This document shows positions 63,747 through 64,000 of a stretch of 64,000 nt of DNA, piece after piece. The DNA is taken from assembly GCA_030068145.1 (NCBI GenBank), contig JAPJBO010000162.1, positions 62,001 through 126,000 on the forward strand, in the 5' to 3' direction. Made by a program: the position numbers and the translations under genes. Below the pieces are notes generated by a model. That model saw nothing but the letters and a program-made list of their open reading frames with translations, was not told the origin of the DNA and did not search any database. Source of the DNA: Diplonema papillatum (lineage: Eukaryota; Euglenozoa; Diplonemea; Diplonemida; Diplonemidae). Within the stretch, counting starts at the first letter, position 1. Each line of letters starts with the position of its first letter.

Positions 63747-64000
63747 GGACGCAGCCTGCAGAAGGTGCTGGCACACGGCAGGCTCAATGTTGAGTATACC
63801 CGAAGGATCACTCCGGTTCCGCGTCGTTGTGAAGTCGCAGGTATCCGGCAGCCCGACCCCGTACGGCAGGGCCAGACTCTCGCCGCCGCCGCCGCCGGCC
63901 CCGCCGCCTTTGGCGCGCTTGTTCGCCTTCGGCCCGGCGGCGGCCTTCCGTTTGTTCTTCCCCGCTGAATCCTCTTCGGGCGGTTCGGGGGCCGCGGCGT
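63747..64000 (-). CDS. partial: in-frame upstream coding region reaching the window edge
   Basis: The minus-strand frame of the kinase continues without a stop from 63746 to 64000. It encodes an acidic-then-basic run (EPPEEDSAGKNKRKAAAG, then NKRAKGGGAG), a glycine stretch, then ESLALPYGVGLPDTCDFTTT. Third-position GC is high up to about 63805 and drops near GGGTATACTC, so this may be the end of a separate exon or gene; a CTTCTGCAG acceptor 9 nt before the kinase ATG would fit that. Alternatively it is the kinase's own N-terminal region. Confidence 0.5.

Noticed and set aside
63027..63968. 313-codon plus-strand frame opposite the kinase
   Set aside because: Antisense shadow caused by the strong GC bias of the kinase exon; no family features.

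Overview
The window is nuclear DNA of a protist, most likely a euglenozoan. Coding stretches are GC-rich with C or G at third codon positions. Genes are interrupted by GT-AG introns. All seven well-supported coding units lie on the minus strand, as expected for directional, polycistronic gene clusters. A small-subunit rRNA fragment at about 3.2-3.4 kb carries a GAGGCAGCGAA.AGAAATAG string that I associate with Euglenozoa. A diplonemid is my best guess, because cis-introns and heavy repeat content go together there, but this is inference.

Minus-strand gene order (5' to 3', right to left): a signal-anchored protein kinase-like gene at the right edge (63.7-62.6 kb); two phase-matched exons of an unrecognised protein (60.3-59.8 kb); a PP2C-type phosphatase in at least three visible exons (58.7-56.9 kb); a casein kinase 1 gene split by a 4.8 kb intron (46.4-40.7 kb); a copine with an inserted PH domain (26.2-23.8 kb); a six-helix membrane protein with a degenerate class III cyclase domain (14.6-12.8 kb); and a small membrane protein (2.8-2.0 kb). 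The mix of lipid/membrane-binding, cyclase-like, kinase and phosphatase proteins is signalling-flavoured, but nothing shows they form one pathway.

The rest, roughly 85% of the window, is dense repetitive DNA: partial tandem copies of gene ends that have decayed by small deletions, minisatellites (units of about 12, 20, 41, 58 and 79 bp and a larger unit of about 178 bp), inverted repeats, hAT transposase remnants, three rRNA gene fragments, and at least six dispersed repeat families (called A, B, C, D, H and K here).

The most interesting signal is that families A, B, C, H and K occur in one orientation only across the window, the same orientation relative to the genes. In the introns I could delimit, family B begins at the 5' splice site and family K ends just before the 3' splice site. 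This resembles introner-like intron propagation. Family C looks like a repeated exon with a conserved reading frame.

Splice junctions are inferred from reading-frame phase and protein-family continuity. No transcript evidence is available here.
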